DNA from: Patescibacteria group bacterium
Lineage (GTDB): Bacteria > Patescibacteriota > Patescibacteriia > UBA10025 > JAHIVO01
NCBI GenBank assembly: GCA_022560375.1
Contig: JADFTK010000004.1
Location: 1-46,184, forward strand
Direction: 5' to 3'
DNA length: 46,184 nucleotides
In this document: in pieces, positions 1 through 7,460 of the stretch
Position numbering within the stretch: position 1 is the first letter of the stretch
Layout: each line of letters begins with the position of its first letter
The notes under the pieces: generated by a model
Told to the model about the DNA's origin: nothing
What the model saw: the letters and a program-made list of their open reading frames with translations, nothing else
Database searches by the model: none
Translations under genes and position numbers: made by a program

Positions 1-86
1 CGTTTAGCTTGCCGCACCTCCTCAGGCAATTGAGGAAGCAATTCGACAAAATCATTAATATATTCTTTGGTAACTTTTGGAATCAT
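1..86 (-). CDS. Possible 5' end of an unidentified divergent gene (partial)
   Basis: Reading leftwards from an ATG at 86, the frame stays open to the window edge and begins MIPKVTKEYINDFVELLPQL, a charged, amphipathic, coding-like composition. Two in-frame stops lie shortly upstream, so this ATG is the only good start. It abuts the methyltransferase ATG at 87 with no spacer. Only 28 residues are visible, no family is recognised, and no clear ribosome-binding site is seen. It could be chance. Confidence 0.35.
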   Translation of the reverse strand, partial: MIPKVTKEYINDFVELLPQLPEEVRQAK

Positions 87-806
87 ATGAATCAGGACAC
101 TGCAGAAAAATTATTAGAAATAAATAGAGTTGGCTATGACCGCATCGCCGAGCAATTCTCATTAACCCGGAAATATCCTTGGCGAGAATTTGAATCATTA
201 AAAGAGTACGTGCACCCAAATTCTAAAATTCTGGATATTGGCTGTGGCAATGGCCGGCTGCTCAGCACCCTAGGGGACAGCGGGATTGACTATACCGGCT
301 TGGATTTTAGTGATCATCTCATCCGGCTGGCTCGGGAAATATACCCCCAACATAAATTTACCGTAGGTAATATTATCACTTTACCTTTTTCTGACCACGA
401 TTTCAATACTATTTTCTGTATTGCTGTACTGCACCACATACCCTCCGAGACCTTGCGCAGTAAAGCCATCGGTGAAATTAAACGTGTTATCAAGCCAGGC
501 GGCTACCTTATCTTGAGTAATTGGAATCTCAGGCAAAAACATTGGTGGCCGCTTCTCATGAAGCATAATTTTAGTAAAATAACAGGACAAAGTCAATTGG
601 ACTGGAATGATGTTTTGAAACCATGGAAAAACTCCCGAGGAGAAAAAATGATGGACAGATACATTCATGCCTTTACTAGGCGCGAACTAAAAAAACTACT
701 GAATGACGGCGGGTTCAAAATATTAAATCAATATTACACAAAAAAAGGGGCGCCCTCTGGCTGGTGGGACGGATATAATCTAATAACCATTGCCCAGGCT
801 AATTGA
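87..806 (+). CDS. Class I SAM-dependent methyltransferase, Trm9/ALKBH8-like
   Basis: Predicted methyltransferase of 239 residues. Motif I is LDIGCGNGRLL and motif II is the acidic YTGLDFSDHLI. The IAVLHHIPS segment and the KPGGYLILSNWN motif after it match the order in Trm9/ALKBH8 enzymes, which methylate modified wobble uridines in tRNA. The end of the protein (RYIHAFTRRELKKLLNDGGF) also fits that family. The ATG at 87 is preferred because homology starts at once (VGYDRIAEQFSLTR); an ATG at 9 would add 26 atypical residues that overlap a possible opposite-strand gene. The tRNA substrate is inferred from family resemblance; another small-molecule target is possible. Confidence 0.75.
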   Translation: MNQDTAEKLLEINRVGYDRIAEQFSLTRKYPWREFESLKEYVHPNSKILDIGCGNGRLLSTLGDSGIDYTGLDFSDHLIRLAREIYPQHKFTVGNIITLPFSDHDFNTIFCIAVLHHIPSETLRSKAIGEIKRVIKPGGYLILSNWNLRQKHWWPLLMKHNFSKITGQSQLDWNDVLKPWKNSRGEKMMDRYIHAFTRRELKKLLNDGGFKILNQYYTKKGAPSGWWDGYNLITIAQAN

Positions 807-831
807 AAATACCGTTATTTTATGGTACATT
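803..831 (+). promoter_or_regulatory. Possible sigma-70 promoter for the 843-4006 gene run
   Basis: TTGAAA and TACATT are separated by 17 bases, with TGG just before the -10. It overlaps the methyltransferase stop and sits just upstream of the next start. The -10 is weak, so this is tentative. Confidence 0.3.
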
Positions 832-842
832 GAGTGCAGTCT

Positions 843-2009
843 ATGAATAAAAAAATATTAAAAGTTGGGGCAATCCTGTCTTTGGTCCTACTGCTCACAC
901 CATTAACAGTTTCCGCTCTAATTATTCCCGCGAGAGAAACTATTATCATACCTCAGGACGAAATTATTGATGAAAATCTTGTAGCAGTAGCTGATTCCAT
1001 AACTATCAATGGCCAAGTCAATGGCGACGTTATAGTCGCGGGAAACACGATCAAAGTCAATGGCGACGTTCAGGGCGATGTTATTGCTGTTGGCAACTTT
1101 ATCGAAATCAACGGCCAAGTAGCTGGTAATATCCGAGCTATCGGCAATATTATAAACATAAATAATAACGTAGGAAAAAACGTAACCGCCTTGGGACAAA
1201 ACATTACCGTTGCCCAAGAGAGTTCCATAGGTTGGAGTTTTTTAGCAGCTACCTCTAGAACTGAAATATTTGGGGAAGTATCTGGTAATGTGACTGTTTA
1301 TGGTGAAACTATCATCATTAATAATACGATAGGTAATAATCTTACTTTGAACCTGGGAGATGCCGGATTGGCATCTTTAAATTCTAAGACTACTGTTAAT
1401 GGCAATTTCATCTATCATGGTACAAAAAATGCTAAAATAGACCCCAACGCAGTCATCAAAGGTGAAACCATTCACAAACTCTTATCCAGTGAGGTGCTTC
1501 AGGCCAGAGAATTTCTTTCAGGCTCATGGTTCTTTTTCAAAATAATAGGCCTCTTTTCTATTTTACTAATCGGTACCATCATCATTAGTCTTTACAAAAA
1601 TAAGACTATGGAAATTGCTAACCAGATGTGGCAGCGCCCAGGCTCTAAAATTTTGAAAGGTTTTGCCATACTGATTGTAACGCCTATTGCCGTAGTTATT
1701 TTGACGCTCACCGTCATCGGAGGCCCGCTAGCCCTGATCATTACTATGGGGTACTTTATTTTAATTTATCTGTCAAAAATATATATTGGTGTAGCTATCG
1801 GAAAAAAATTACTGGCGGCAAAAAAGAAGGAGGTGTCGCTGATTTGGATAATGATGCTTGGCATATTCTTCTACGCCCTGCTAGTCAATATTCCCTATGT
1901 CGGTTGGTTAGTGGCACTAATTGGTACTACTTGGTTTCTCGGCTCTATCTGGGATATGAAATTATCGAAATCACCTAACAGTACCATGAAATCAAATGAA
2001 AAAAATTAA
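843..2009 (+). CDS. Exported beta-repeat membrane protein (bactofilin/polymer-forming-like repeats)
   Basis: This 388-residue protein starts with a signal peptide (about residues 1-25, hydrophobic core ILSLVLLLTPLTVSA). Residues ~45-215 are short repeats of the type 'INGQVNGDVIVAGNTIKVNG' with alternating I/V and N/G, like the right-handed beta-helix of polymer-forming proteins. Three or four membrane segments follow (about 225-250, 270-325, 340-375). It probably displays a beta-helical domain outside the membrane. ATG at 843 is preferred to GTG at 834 because the basic MNKK start gives a standard signal peptide. The end overlaps the phosphomannomutase gene by 14 bases, so the two are likely co-transcribed. 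Precise function is unknown. Confidence 0.7.
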   Translation: MNKKILKVGAILSLVLLLTPLTVSALIIPARETIIIPQDEIIDENLVAVADSITINGQVNGDVIVAGNTIKVNGDVQGDVIAVGNFIEINGQVAGNIRAIGNIININNNVGKNVTALGQNITVAQESSIGWSFLAATSRTEIFGEVSGNVTVYGETIIINNTIGNNLTLNLGDAGLASLNSKTTVNGNFIYHGTKNAKIDPNAVIKGETIHKLLSSEVLQAREFLSGSWFFFKIIGLFSILLIGTIIISLYKNKTMEIANQMWQRPGSKILKGFAILIVTPIAVVILTLTVIGGPLALIITMGYFILIYLSKIYIGVAIGKKLLAAKKKEVSLIWIMMLGIFFYALLVNIPYVGWLVALIGTTWFLGSIWDMKLSKSPNSTMKSNEKN

Positions 2010-3348
2010 CAAAAGCATATTTAAGACTTACGATATCAGAGGCATCTACCCAGATCCTCTGGATGAAGAAACGGCCTACCTTGTGGGTCAGGGATTTGCT
2101 AATCTTACTGACGCCAAAAAAGTAGTAGTCGGGCGCGACATGCGTATTGGTTCACCCGAGCTTTTCAAACAGCTGGTGGCTGGTTTAGTCAGTCAGGGCG
2201 TCCAAGTAGATGATATCGGCCTGGTGCCGATTGATGCTGTTTATTTTTCCGTCGGAAAGTATGATTATGACGGTGGAATTATGGTCACGGCTTCCCACAA
2301 CCCCAAGGAATATAATGGCTTCAAAATGGTGGTCAAAAATGACCAAGTGCTGAATTGGATAAGAGGTAAAGAGCTGTACGATTTTATTCATGACAAAACA
2401 TTTTCATCTCAGGATCAGCCGGGCACTATGCAAACTAGAGATATAATCCCAGACTACATCAGACATGTACTCTCTTTTATTGAGGTGAAAAAAATCCGGC
2501 CGTTCAAAATAGTGGTTGATGCTGGCAATGGCCTGGCCGGCAAGATAATGCCCCTACTGTTTGAAAGTCTGCCAGGAGAAATAATACCGCTCAATTTCAA
2601 ACTTGATGGAAATTTCCCGGCCCACCCGTCAAATCCCTTACTGCCTGAATCCCAGGTGGAAATCAAGAAAAAAGTTGTAGAAACCAAGGCCGATTTCGGA
2701 GTAATTTTGGACGGGGACACTGACCGCCTGTTTTTTATTGATGAAATGGGCAATTTTATCCGAGCCGACGTGACCTTATTGATTCTGGCAAAATACTTTT
2801 TAGAAAAAAATCCTAATGCGGGGATCGTTTATAACGTAATCTGTAGCAAGGCTGTCCCCGAAAAAATCCGGGCTTGGGGAGGCCGTCCAATTCGCAGCGC
2901 GGTTGGTTTTGTAAACTTGGCTAGAGCCATGCAAGATAATAACGGCGTCATGAGTGGTGAACTATCTGCTCACTATGCCTTCAAAGATAATTATTACGCT
3001 GATTCTGGCTTTATTTCTTTTGTCATATTACTGATGCTTATTTCCCAACATGATAAAAAACTTAGCCAAATTACCGCTGGACTCAGCCCTTACTTCAAAT
3101 CAGATGAAATTAACATAGAGATTGATAACATTCCGGCTATTATTACCAAAGTAAAGAAAAAATATAATGATGGCCACCAAGATGAGCTGGATGGTCTAAC
3201 TGTTGAATATGAAGATTGGTGGTTTAATGTTCGGCCATCAAATACCGAGCCATTATTGAGAATAACCATTGAAGGTGATACTAAAGAATTATTAGAACAA
3301 AAACAAAAAGAAATCATTAACTTTATCGAAAGTATTACTCATGGTTAA
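1996..3348 (+). CDS. manB: Phosphomannomutase/phosphoglucomutase
   Basis: Cytosolic alpha-D-phosphohexomutase, 450 residues, the normal length. It interconverts hexose 6- and 1-phosphates (mannose or glucose) to supply nucleotide sugars. All four family loops are visible: catalytic serine S100 in TASHNPKEYNG, metal loop DGDTDR at 239-244, sugar-binding loop GELSAHYAF at 321-329, and phosphate loop RPSNTEP at 413-419. The alanine in GELSAH replaces the glycine common in this loop, so substrate preference is uncertain. It overlaps both neighbours (14 bases before, 8 bases after), indicating an operon with the HAD phosphatase. Confidence 0.93.
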   Translation: MKKINKSIFKTYDIRGIYPDPLDEETAYLVGQGFANLTDAKKVVVGRDMRIGSPELFKQLVAGLVSQGVQVDDIGLVPIDAVYFSVGKYDYDGGIMVTASHNPKEYNGFKMVVKNDQVLNWIRGKELYDFIHDKTFSSQDQPGTMQTRDIIPDYIRHVLSFIEVKKIRPFKIVVDAGNGLAGKIMPLLFESLPGEIIPLNFKLDGNFPAHPSNPLLPESQVEIKKKVVETKADFGVILDGDTDRLFFIDEMGNFIRADVTLLILAKYFLEKNPNAGIVYNVICSKAVPEKIRAWGGRPIRSAVGFVNLARAMQDNNGVMSGELSAHYAFKDNYYADSGFISFVILLMLISQHDKKLSQITAGLSPYFKSDEINIEIDNIPAIITKVKKKYNDGHQDELDGLTVEYEDWWFNVRPSNTEPLLRITIEGDTKELLEQKQKEIINFIESITHG

Positions 3349-4006
3349 AGCCATTATTTTTGACATGGATGGGGTTATCACTGATTCCGAGCCTCTTTGG
3401 GCAGACGCAGTAGAAGAGCAATTTCGGTTACACGGAATAGTCATCAAGCACAATGCGGAATATAATGAATTCGTGATTAAACAGGTACGCGGCCGCAGCC
3501 AAAGGCACGCCATCAATGCTGAGAAAAAAAAGTACCATCTCCAGGGATCTTATCAACAACTTTTAAATCAAAGGCTCCGTATCTTATTTTCTATTTTTGA
3601 CAAAAAATTAACAGCTGTGCCTGGCACAATTCCGCTGATAAAAAAGCTGTATAGGGCTGGCTACCCACTGGCTATTGCCTCCTCCTCCCCCCGTCGGGCC
3701 ATAAATTATATTTTAAACCGCTACCATTTAAAAAAATACTTCAAGGTGAAAGTTTCAGGAGACGATTTTAAAAAAAGTAAGCCCCATCCCGAAATATTTC
3801 TCCAATGTGCTAAACTTCTTAAGGCCAAACCCCAAGATATGCTGGTCTTTGAGGATTCTATCAGCGGAATCCAAGCCGCTCATCGGGCAAAAATGAAATG
3901 CATAGCTGTCAGACAGCCTTATACGCCAAAAAAGTATTTAACTACGACTATATTTGTTTATAAAAATTTGAACCAGATCAGCTTAGCCATGTTAAACAAG
4001 TTATAG
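3341..4006 (+). CDS. HAD-family hydrolase (beta-phosphoglucomutase/phosphatase type)
   Basis: A 221-residue HAD-superfamily protein. Motif I is FDMDGVITDSEPL with nucleophile D8 and acid/base D10; motif II is ASSSPRR; motif III lysine lies near KKSKPHPEIF; motif IV is VFEDSISGIQAA. The helical cap between motifs I and II places it in the beta-phosphoglucomutase-like subgroup, which includes sugar-phosphate phosphatases and mutases. Its 8-base overlap with the phosphohexomutase gene suggests a sugar-phosphate substrate. Phosphatase and mutase activity cannot be told apart from sequence alone. Confidence 0.85.
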   Translation: MVKAIIFDMDGVITDSEPLWADAVEEQFRLHGIVIKHNAEYNEFVIKQVRGRSQRHAINAEKKKYHLQGSYQQLLNQRLRILFSIFDKKLTAVPGTIPLIKKLYRAGYPLAIASSSPRRAINYILNRYHLKKYFKVKVSGDDFKKSKPHPEIFLQCAKLLKAKPQDMLVFEDSISGIQAAHRAKMKCIAVRQPYTPKKYLTTTIFVYKNLNQISLAMLNKL

Positions 4007-4039
4007 GAAAATGATCGGAAAACCATTAATCACAACCAT

Positions 4040-4828
4040 ATGATCGGAATATTCGACTCTGGAGTGGGAGGATTAACAGTGGTGCGGGAAATACTAAAAC
4101 AACTGCCCGACTACCAAATAACCTACTTTGGCGATACGGCTAGAGCGCCATACGGCAACAAAAGCCGAGATACTATTATCCAGTACGCCATGCAGGATAC
4201 TCAGTTTTTACTGAACCAGGGAGCTAAAATTATTGTTATTGGATGTAATACCGCCTCAGCTATCGCCGCCGATGCTCTCAAGAAAAAATTTCCTACCATA
4301 CCTTTTTTTGATGTTATCACTCCGGCGGTGTCAGCCTCAATTAAAGTATCAAAAAATAAAAGACTCGGAGTGATAGGCACCCGGGCGACAATTGACAGCG
4401 GTATCTATGAAAAAAAAATCAAAGAGAAACATCAGGGCTTCCAAATTTTTAGCAAGGCTTGTCCTCTTTTTGTACCTTTAGTGGAAGAAAACTGGATTAA
4501 ACAGCCTTTCACCAAAGTAGTAGCCCGTAAATACCTTTACACCCTCCGGCTAAAACAAATTGATTCCTTAATACTAGGCTGCACGCACTATCCTTTATTG
4601 AGGGACATTATTCAGAATAAAATTGGGAAAAAAGTTATTTTAATTGATCCCGCCGAGCATGTGGCTATGGATATCAAACGCTTCCTGAGTGAACATTCGG
4701 ACCTAGAAGAATCATTGTCAAACAGCCAACAGCACCAATTCTATTTCAGTGATATCACCCCACACCTGATAGACCTTATCCATAAATGGCTAGGGCAGAA
4801 AATTAATCCACGGCTGCATAGTTTTTGA
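4040..4828 (+). CDS. murI: Glutamate racemase
   Basis: MurI converts L-glutamate to D-glutamate for peptidoglycan stem peptides without cofactor. The 262-residue protein begins IGIFDSGVGGLTVVRE, carries GDTARAPYG at 31-39, and has both catalytic cysteines: C69 in GCNTAS and C181 in LGCTHYPLL. Length and motif spacing are normal. It follows the HAD gene by 33 bases on the same strand, probably as the end of the run. Together with the MurE-like ligase at 17.5-18.8 kb it indicates that the cell makes peptidoglycan. Confidence 0.95.
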   Translation: MIGIFDSGVGGLTVVREILKQLPDYQITYFGDTARAPYGNKSRDTIIQYAMQDTQFLLNQGAKIIVIGCNTASAIAADALKKKFPTIPFFDVITPAVSASIKVSKNKRLGVIGTRATIDSGIYEKKIKEKHQGFQIFSKACPLFVPLVEENWIKQPFTKVVARKYLYTLRLKQIDSLILGCTHYPLLRDIIQNKIGKKVILIDPAEHVAMDIKRFLSEHSDLEESLSNSQQHQFYFSDITPHLIDLIHKWLGQKINPRLHSF

Positions 4829-4869
4829 ATAAAAAAAACGTGCACCCTATCAGGATTAGGATACACGTT
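4829..4869 (-). terminator. Intrinsic terminator of the acyltransferase gene
   Basis: Read on the minus strand: AACGTG (4869-4864) pairs with CACGTT (4842-4837), with an inner TCCTA/TAGGG pairing, followed by a run of eight T. The hairpin overlaps the end of the acyltransferase gene. Read on the plus strand there is no T-run after it, so it is one-directional although it also lies after murI. Confidence 0.75.
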
Positions 4870-5599
4870 GTAGTGAATGTTCTCGCTGTAGCGATTTGAC
4901 AGAGTCAATAATCCGCTGGTTGATATACCCCACGCGATCTTTGACGTCATCAATCGAGTCCAGACCAGAAAAATTCACCGGCTCACCAAACGATACCACT
5001 AAATACCGTAGCATACTTAAGGGCAACCATCGGCCAATTACGCCTTTTGTTTTGGGCCCACCAAATATCTTACTCATCCCTTCTATGTAAATAGGGATAA
5101 CTTCTAACGGCTCTTTACTGCGAGCTACTATCCAGGCTGGTCCCAGCCGGGATTGAGATAAATTAAAGCTCCGTCCACCCTGATAGAAAATCAGGATATT
5201 GTTTTTTTCCAAGACTTGTAGGTACCTTCTCATCAGCAACCCATCATCTCGCTTCTTGACCGAAACAGCCCTCAACAGCTGCATCAGTAACGCAGTGTAC
5301 CACTTGCCAAAATAGTTTTCTGCAGCAGCAAAGTTTACCGGCGGACGGGAGGGGTAAAAAATAACCGACGGGAAAAAGCCAATGGTTCCGATCATAAAAG
5401 AGTCATACATAGTCTGGTGATTGGAGACAAACAGCACTCCTCGTCCTACTTTAGGAATATTATGCCTACCATAGACACGTGTAATATTAAGTACCTTGAA
5501 GAAAAAAAAGCAGACAAAACCGGTTAATACGATGATAACATAGGCCAACCAAAGCAGAGGGCGCTGACGCCACCAATCAAGCGTTAGAATATATTTCAA
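4856..5599 (-). CDS. 1-acyl-glycerol-3-phosphate acyltransferase family (PlsC-like)
   Basis: A 247-residue membrane-associated acyltransferase of phospholipid synthesis. One hydrophobic segment (about 14-36) anchors it. The HX4D catalytic motif is SNHQTMYDSF (H61, D66). The second block, usually EGTRS, reads QGGRSF here, and the third is VIPIYIEG. The first glutamate being replaced by glutamine is unusual, so acceptor specificity is open. The start is TTG at 5599, chosen because AAGGAG lies 8 bases upstream. It has its own promoter at 5648-5676. Confidence 0.8.
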   Translation of the reverse strand: MKYILTLDWWRQRPLLWLAYVIIVLTGFVCFFFFKVLNITRVYGRHNIPKVGRGVLFVSNHQTMYDSFMIGTIGFFPSVIFYPSRPPVNFAAAENYFGKWYTALLMQLLRAVSVKKRDDGLLMRRYLQVLEKNNILIFYQGGRSFNLSQSRLGPAWIVARSKEPLEVIPIYIEGMSKIFGGPKTKGVIGRWLPLSMLRYLVVSFGEPVNFSGLDSIDDVKDRVGYINQRIIDSVKSLQREHSLQRVS

Positions 5600-5647
5600 T
5601 GGACTTCTCCTTCTATATTTACAAGGTTCAATTTTTCTATTAGAAAA

Positions 5648-5676
5648 ACATTAACATAATTTTTTCATCACGTCAA
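5648..5676 (-). promoter_or_regulatory. Sigma-70 promoter for the PlsC-like gene
   Basis: On the minus strand TTGACG (5676-5671), 17-base spacer, TAATGT (5653-5648). It lies about 50 bases upstream of the TTG start and downstream of recA. Confidence 0.55.
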
Positions 5677-5722
5677 GCCTTGCACCCTTAAGCATAATAA
5701 GAAAAAATTTTATTGCTCAAGC

Positions 5723-6739
5723 CTACTCTTCAGCGGCAAGTTTTTCCAAAACCTTTTTCCTTACTTCCTCCAATATATCGTGGTGCTCTTTTAGATAAAG
5801 GCGGGCCGTTTCCCTGCCTACGCCGAATTTATTATCACCGTAGCTATAGCTATTGCCACTCTTCTTAATAACATTATTTTGTACCCCCACATCAAGCACG
5901 TCACCAGATAAAGAAATACCCTCATTGTACATGATATCAAACTCAGTGGTCCTAAAAGGAGCCGCCACTTTATTTTTAACAATTTTAGCCTTAACGCGGT
6001 TGCCAATTACTTCGTCGCCCTTCTTGATCTGGGCAGACCGCCTGACCTCTATGCGCACTGATGAATAAAACTTTAGAGCCATACCACCGGTCGTTGTTTC
6101 CGGATTGCCAAAAAATACCCCAATCTTTATCCTAATTTGATTAATAAATATGACCACCGTCTTAGTCTTACTGATAACGCCAGCTAGCTTTCTCAACGCC
6201 TGACTCATCAATCTTGCTTGTAATCCCATGTGTGAATCACCCATATCACCCTCTATCTCTGCTTTGGGGGTTAAAGCAGCTACTGAATCAATAACCACTA
6301 CATCAACGCCATTTGACCTAACCAAAGTTTCCATGATTTCTAAGGCCTGCTCGCCGTTATCTGGCTGAGAAATTAAAAGCTCATCTACATTGACGCCAAT
6401 CTTGTGCGCATAATCTGGATCCAGGGCATGTTCAGCATCAATGAAGGCAGCCGTGCCTCCAGATTTCTGCACTGAGGCCACAATATGCATCGCTAAAGTC
6501 GTTTTACCTGATGCCTCAGGACCATATATTTCAGTGATCCGGCCACGCGGCACACCTCCAATACCCAAGGCTATATCTAAAGAAAGACAGCCGGTCGAAA
6601 CCGCATCGACCTTAATCCTGTTAGCTTCTCCGAGTCTCATGATCGATCCTTCGCCAAAACGCTCTTTGATCTGAGTTATAGCTTCTTGGGTAGCTCGGGC
6701 TTTTGCGTCGCTTATTGTTTTTTCGCTGTTTTTGGCCAT
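5723..6739 (-). CDS. recA: Recombinase RecA
   Basis: RecA forms ATP-dependent filaments on single-stranded DNA for homologous recombination and SOS signalling. The 338-residue protein has Walker A GPEASGKT at 73-80, Walker [11 protein letters not shown], the L2-region segment ([13 protein letters not shown]) and the usual C-terminal domain, slightly short, ending in KLAAEE. It is the third gene of an ftsK-rodZ-recA run and starts 38 bases after rodZ with no obvious promoter of its own, so it is probably read from the ftsK promoter. No LexA box was recognised. Confidence 0.98.
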   Translation of the reverse strand: MAKNSEKTISDAKARATQEAITQIKERFGEGSIMRLGEANRIKVDAVSTGCLSLDIALGIGGVPRGRITEIYGPEASGKTTLAMHIVASVQKSGGTAAFIDAEHALDPDYAHKIGVNVDELLISQPDNGEQALEIMETLVRSNGVDVVVIDSVAALTPKAEIEGDMGDSHMGLQARLMSQALRKLAGVISKTKTVVIFINQIRIKIGVFFGNPETTTGGMALKFYSSVRIEVRRSAQIKKGDEVIGNRVKAKIVKNKVAAPFRTTEFDIMYNEGISLSGDVLDVGVQNNVIKKSGNSYSYGDNKFGVGRETARLYLKEHHDILEEVRKKVLEKLAAEE

Positions 6740-6777
6740 AAATTATGATTTTAAAAAATTATTTATTGAAATTATTT

Positions 6778-7458
6778 TTACTCAATACTTGGTTCATATA
6801 ATACGGTGCGTCTTATTTCCGTTACTTTACTTTGCCTTTTTTCCGCAGTAATTATTATGGTATTAAGTCCTTCACTCAGAATGACTGTCTCTAAAAAATT
6901 TCCCTTGGCATCGAGAAAAATTTCTCGCCCATTAATCTTTAATTGTATCTCCGGCTCTGTTGATCCGCGAATATCAATCATGGTATCCCGAACCGTAATT
7001 GAATCAGATGGATAATCTACCGTCAAGCTAGGTGGGGAAAAAATCTTTACGACTACTATTCCGAAATAAGTCAGGGCAGCAGCGATAACTAATCCAATCA
7101 AAATGCCCCGAACTATCTTAGGCGTGATAATTGACTTAGGCAATTTTTTTTCATGCATTGATAATCCTATGTGCTGTTGCTGAGGAACGACTCGACTCTC
7201 ATGCTGCCGATAAAGGTCCAAAACGTAATCAACGCTCACCTGTAAAAAATCCGCATATTTTTTTAAAAAACTTTCTATGTAGACCGCGCCCGGCAGTGCT
7301 TTATAATCACCATTTTCAATAGCTTCAATATAGCTCCTTCTAATCTGAGTGGCTTTTTCTACATCAGCCAAGCTGAAACCTGATTCCTCTCTAACTTTTT
7401 TTAATCGCTCGCCAAGTGTCTTTGACCGCTGAATTGTCCTAGTGCTAAAGTCTTTCAT
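6778..7458 (-). CDS. RodZ-like HTH membrane protein
   Basis: A 226-residue protein with a RodZ-type cytoplasmic helix-turn-helix (about 15-85: TLGERLKKVREESGFSL, then IRRSYIEAIENGDY and LPGAVYIESFLKKYADFL). A basic linker, one membrane helix (~117-140) and an extracytoplasmic beta-sandwich-like domain (~142-226) follow, the last resembling bacterial Ig-like/glucodextranase-type domains. RodZ links MreB to the elongation machinery. I see no mreB here, so its partner is unknown. It starts 2 bases after ftsK, so the genes are co-transcribed and probably translationally coupled. Confidence 0.82.
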   Translation of the reverse strand: MKDFSTRTIQRSKTLGERLKKVREESGFSLADVEKATQIRRSYIEAIENGDYKALPGAVYIESFLKKYADFLQVSVDYVLDLYRQHESRVVPQQQHIGLSMHEKKLPKSIITPKIVRGILIGLVIAAALTYFGIVVVKIFSPPSLTVDYPSDSITVRDTMIDIRGSTEPEIQLKINGREIFLDAKGNFLETVILSEGLNTIIITAEKRQSKVTEIRRTVLYEPSIE

Positions 7459-7460
7459 GA

